From assembly GCA_023395255.1 (NCBI GenBank), contig JAEWZN010000008.1:1-64000 (forward strand): 64,000 nucleotides of DNA, read 5' to 3'. Within the stretch, counting starts at the first letter, position 1. Every line of letters starts with the position of its first letter. Below the pieces are notes generated by a model. It did no database searches and was not told where the DNA came from. It saw only the letters and a list, made by a program, of their open reading frames with translations. The DNA is from Deferribacteres bacterium. Lineage in GTDB: Bacteria > Chrysiogenota > Deferribacteres > Deferribacterales > Geovibrionaceae. The position numbers were made by a program, and so were the translations under genes. Shown here piece by piece: positions 61,084-64,000 of the stretch.

Positions 61084-63027
61084 ATGACTCTATTCCGACA
61101 GTTACAGATTTTTGTGACAGTAATGCTGCTGGCGGTTCTGGGTATTGTTCTGCAAATTAATTTCAGCGATACCAAGGAATACGTGCGCAATCAGTTATAC
61201 ACAAACGCAAAAAACACGGCTAACTCCCTTTCTCTCTCAATGAGCCCTTTTATGGATGATCTTTCCATAATGGAGACAATGATAAACGCCATGTTCGACG
61301 GCGGTTACTACGAGGAGATAACCCTGATAAAACAGGACGGAACCGTGGCTTATTCAAAGAGTGAGAACATCGCTGTGGAGGGCGTTCCGCAGACTTTTAT
61401 AAATATGGTCAGGCTTGAGGCTCCCGTGGCTGAGGCCGCAGTATCAGGCGGCTGGAGCATATACGGAACGCTTAAGGTCAAAGTGCATCTGGGGCATTCA
61501 TACTTACGCCTGTGGGAAACATTTAAACAGCTTTGCCTGTGGTTTGTTGTTCTTGGCGGTCTTGCCTCGCTCGTAAGTTATTTTATTCTTAAACTTATTC
61601 TCGCTTCTCTCAATGCCATAAAAGCTCAGGCAGAGGCAGTGGGGAACAATGAATTCATAATAAACGAGCGTGTGCCTAAAACCCCTGAGCTCAGGCAGGT
61701 TGTTCTTGCCATAAATGCAATGGTTCAGAAGGTGCAGGGTATTTACAACCGTGAGGTTGAAACACTCCAGAAATATCAGGAACTGCAATACAAAGATGCT
61801 CAGACAGGGCTTTATAACCGTAAATATTTCATAAAACAGTTCAGCAACTTCGTTTCATCCAATGATGAGCGTTCAAAAGGCGAGGTCATACTCTTCTCAT
61901 TTGAAGGGCTTGAAAAAGTGCATCAGATGTCAGGATTTCAGGTTGTTCAGCAGCTTTACGACTTTGCCTCCGCCACAATGAAGGAGTGCACGGTAAACAA
62001 GCTTTACTCCTTTGTCTCCTGCCTCAATTCAAATGACTTCGTGATAACACTGCCTTCGTCCGATGTTGAGGAGAGCACTCTCTGCACTAAAATAATCTAT
62101 TCCAAAATAAAAGATTTTGTTGATGCAAACAAAGAGTTCAGCGGGCATACGGATTTTGCCGCAGGCATAGTCAGCTACAACGAAACAGACAGTATAAGCA
62201 GTGTTCTCACTAAGGCCGACTATGCGCTTTCTGCCGCAAAAAATGCCGCAGAACCGCATCTGGATCATTTCAGGGATGACGGAACAAAGCTGATTCTCGG
62301 TAAACTGGAATGGAAGAAGATGATAGAATCCGCCCTCAGCGAACAGAGGTTTATGCTCACATCACAGCCTGTTGTCTCTGAAATCGGGGAGCTCCACAGG
62401 GAGATATTCATCAATATGATCGACCTTCAGGGGCAGATACAGAGGGCAGGGTATTTTATGCCTATGGTTATCAAGCTCTCTCTTGCCAATGATGTGGATC
62501 AGTACGTGCTGAGGCACGCCACCGATTTTCTTGATAAAAATCAGGGAATTACCCTCGCTGTCAATGTTTCCAACGACTTCCTCAAGGACAGGGAATCCTT
62601 CACGTGGTTCAGAAAGTTCCTTTCCTCCGTCAGACACCTTAACAGCAGACTTGTGTTTGAAATACCGGATGAGGCGATAGGCAAAAGCTTTGACATATGC
62701 CTTGATTTCTCCGGTCTGCTGAAAGGTACAGGGTTCAAATTCGGCATAGACAGATTCGTAATGAATGAAACCTCAGTCAAATATCTTCATCTGCTTAAAC
62801 CGGACTACATCAAGGTTGAGCAGGACTATCTGCTTGATATTGAAAATAACGGTGATGCGGGTATCGCGCTCAATGCTTTCCTCACAATTACCGAAAGTCT
62901 GGGTATAAAACTCATTGCAACCAAAATAGAAAACGAGGAACAGAAAGCAGTGCTTGAAGCAAGACAGATAAAATACTTTCAAGGAAGGGGAATTGCGGAT
63001 ATTTCCCCATTGGGCGATAAGAAATGA
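61084..63027 (+). CDS. lapD: LapD-type c-di-GMP receptor
   Basis: A 647-aa inner-membrane receptor that holds LapG when it binds c-di-GMP. The N-terminal helix (IFVTVMLLAVLGIVLQINF) is followed by the LapD/MoxY periplasmic domain with GWSIYGTLKVKVHLGHSYLRLW, a second helix and a HAMP linker. The GGDEF domain is degenerate (the active-site loop reads CLNSNDF), and the EAL domain is degenerate too (SQPVVSEIGELHREIF in place of QPIV ... EAL), so it is a receptor, not an enzyme. It overlaps the secretion ATPase gene by four bases. Confidence 0.9.
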   Translation: MTLFRQLQIFVTVMLLAVLGIVLQINFSDTKEYVRNQLYTNAKNTANSLSLSMSPFMDDLSIMETMINAMFDGGYYEEITLIKQDGTVAYSKSENIAVEGVPQTFINMVRLEAPVAEAAVSGGWSIYGTLKVKVHLGHSYLRLWETFKQLCLWFVVLGGLASLVSYFILKLILASLNAIKAQAEAVGNNEFIINERVPKTPELRQVVLAINAMVQKVQGIYNREVETLQKYQELQYKDAQTGLYNRKYFIKQFSNFVSSNDERSKGEVILFSFEGLEKVHQMSGFQVVQQLYDFASATMKECTVNKLYSFVSCLNSNDFVITLPSSDVEESTLCTKIIYSKIKDFVDANKEFSGHTDFAAGIVSYNETDSISSVLTKADYALSAAKNAAEPHLDHFRDDGTKLILGKLEWKKMIESALSEQRFMLTSQPVVSEIGELHREIFINMIDLQGQIQRAGYFMPMVIKLSLANDVDQYVLRHATDFLDKNQGITLAVNVSNDFLKDRESFTWFRKFLSSVRHLNSRLVFEIPDEAIGKSFDICLDFSGLLKGTGFKFGIDRFVMNETSVKYLHLLKPDYIKVEQDYLLDIENNGDAGIALNAFLTITESLGIKLIATKIENEEQKAVLEARQIKYFQGRGIADISPLGDKK

Positions 63028-64000
63028 GCAGGAAAATATCATCCGACTCACTGATGAACTGCCTGGTTCTGCTGACCAAGCTGAACAACAGGCCTGCCAC
63101 TATGGAAGCCCTGGCTTACGGCTTGCCTTTTGACCCGAAGAAGGAGAAGCAGTCCCTTTTTGATGTTGAGAAATCGAAGGCGAATTTTTCCCGTGCGGCG
63201 GCCAACGCAGGCTTTAAATCCACTCTTGTGAAAAGACGGATTGAAGATCTGCCTGCGGTTGTTCTCCCTGCCATTCTTCTGCTTGAGAACGGGAACGCAT
63301 GTGTTATCACGGCTATTGATCATACAGGGAAAAGAGCGGAGATTGTCATCCCTGATATTGATGAAACGCCTATGGAAACAGATTTTGAGAAGCTCAATGA
63401 CGAATATCTCGGTTTTGCCTTTCTCCTGAAAAGGAATTATGAAGGCTACAGGCCGGAGGACTCCGCCTCATCCGAAGGGGATCGGGAAAACTGGTTTTTC
63501 GGTACACTCTGGAAATTCAGGGATATATACTGGAATGTTCTGCTGGCAACCCTTCTGATAAACATATTTGTCATAGCGGGCCCCATGTTCACAATGAACG
63601 TGTACGACAGAATTATCCCTCATAACGCTGTGGATACTCTGTGGGTTCTGGCCATCGGCATATCAACAGTGTATATCTTCGATCTTATACTTAAATATCT
63701 CAGAACCCAGTTTCTGGAAGTGGCTGCCAAAAAGAGCGATGTAATTCTATCGTCCATACTTTTTGAGCAGTCCCTCAACCTGAAAATGAAGAACAAACCC
63801 AGAACCGTAGGTTCTTTTGCCAACAACCTCAGAGAGTTTGACGGAATCAGAGGGTTTTTTACATCCGGCGCTGTAGTGGCGTTCATAGAGCTTCCGTTTG
63901 TTGTTATCTTTCTCTTGGTTATCTATTACATAAGCCAGCTTTTGGTTCTTGTTCCCCTTACAACCATACTGCTGATACTTCTCTACAGTTTTTTTATGCG
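63024..64000 (+). CDS. Type I secretion ATPase, LapB-like (partial)
   Basis: An ABC exporter cut by the window edge after about 325 residues. The N-terminal C39-like domain begins SSDSLMNCLVLLTKLNNRPATMEAL and lacks a protease Cys in the normal place. The first transmembrane segments follow (FRDIYWNVLLATLLINIFVIAGPMFTMNVYDRIIPHNAVDTLWVLAIGI), typical of LssB/LapB/HlyB exporters. The nucleotide-binding domain lies beyond the window. It exports a large RTX-type adhesin, which should be encoded nearby but is not in view. The ATG overlaps the lapD stop. Confidence 0.88.
   Translation, partial: MSRKISSDSLMNCLVLLTKLNNRPATMEALAYGLPFDPKKEKQSLFDVEKSKANFSRAAANAGFKSTLVKRRIEDLPAVVLPAILLLENGNACVITAIDHTGKRAEIVIPDIDETPMETDFEKLNDEYLGFAFLLKRNYEGYRPEDSASSEGDRENWFFGTLWKFRDIYWNVLLATLLINIFVIAGPMFTMNVYDRIIPHNAVDTLWVLAIGISTVYIFDLILKYLRTQFLEVAAKKSDVILSSILFEQSLNLKMKNKPRTVGSFANNLREFDGIRGFFTSGAVVAFIELPFVVIFLLVIYYISQLLVLVPLTTILLILLYSFFM

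Overview
The window reads as chromosomal DNA of an anaerobic or microaerophilic Gram-negative bacterium. Outer-membrane systems (Mla-type lipid transport, a TolC family protein, LPP20-type lipoproteins) occur beside pyruvate:ferredoxin oxidoreductase, citramalate-based isoleucine synthesis, Rnf/Nqr-type accessory genes, TRAP-TAXI uptake and c-di-GMP signalling. Gene content and protein style suggest the Deferribacterota (Geovibrio/Denitrovibrio-like), but that placement is an impression from the sequences, not a computed result. Genes are dense, with many 1-4 bp overlaps and clear intrinsic terminators. I saw no tRNA, rRNA, CRISPR array, prophage or insertion sequence.

Layout. 1-5.4 kb: aspartate kinase and citramalate synthase, a candidate small RNA, then a phasin-like coiled-coil protein with a UbiB-family kinase. 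5.4-8.6 kb: an MBL-fold hydrolase, a repeat-bearing intergenic region, and glnB-glnA behind a textbook sigma-54 promoter. 8.6-11.6 kb: a minus-strand Mla-type operon (MlaE permease, a degenerate MlaF-like protein without Walker A, MlaD, a lipoprotein). 11.8-15.4 kb: PFOR. 15.5-25.7 kb, minus strand: a Cache/HD-GYP protein, a PAS histidine kinase, a three-gene ABC-ATPase/GTPase/DUF1858-binding-protein module with no permease, a TRAP-TAXI transporter and a universal stress protein. 25.8-30.1 kb: RNA modification and translation genes (RluA-type, prmA, rsmE, tadA), a phosphatase and a DMT exporter. 30.2-38.1 kb, minus: priA, an acyl-CoA ligase, maf, Gx-transporter/NusG-II/ApbE, a radical SAM enzyme and a polyprenyl diphosphate synthase. 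38.2-46.2 kb: an unknown protein, ridA, a GH114-like lipoprotein, hflKC, an EF-G paralogue, an envelope protein, IHF-alpha and a MerR regulator. 46.3-57.9 kb: an alpha/beta hydrolase, a FecR/LPP20/MltC-like envelope cluster, a STAS protein, an orphan cytochrome b, an HD hydrolase, malic enzyme, a heptosyltransferase-like protein and a chemoreceptor. 58.4-64 kb: a Lap-type adhesin control and secretion operon (TolC-OmpA fusion, LapG, LapD, LapB-like ATPase cut by the window edge).

Functionally, central metabolism (PFOR, malic enzyme, GS/PII, citramalate pathway) sits among envelope biogenesis and sensory genes. The three most unusual items are the MlaF position filled by an apparent pseudo-ATPase, the permease-less ABC-ATPase/GTPase/cytoplasmic binding-protein module, and the Lap operon whose outer-membrane channel is fused to a peptidoglycan-binding OmpA domain.
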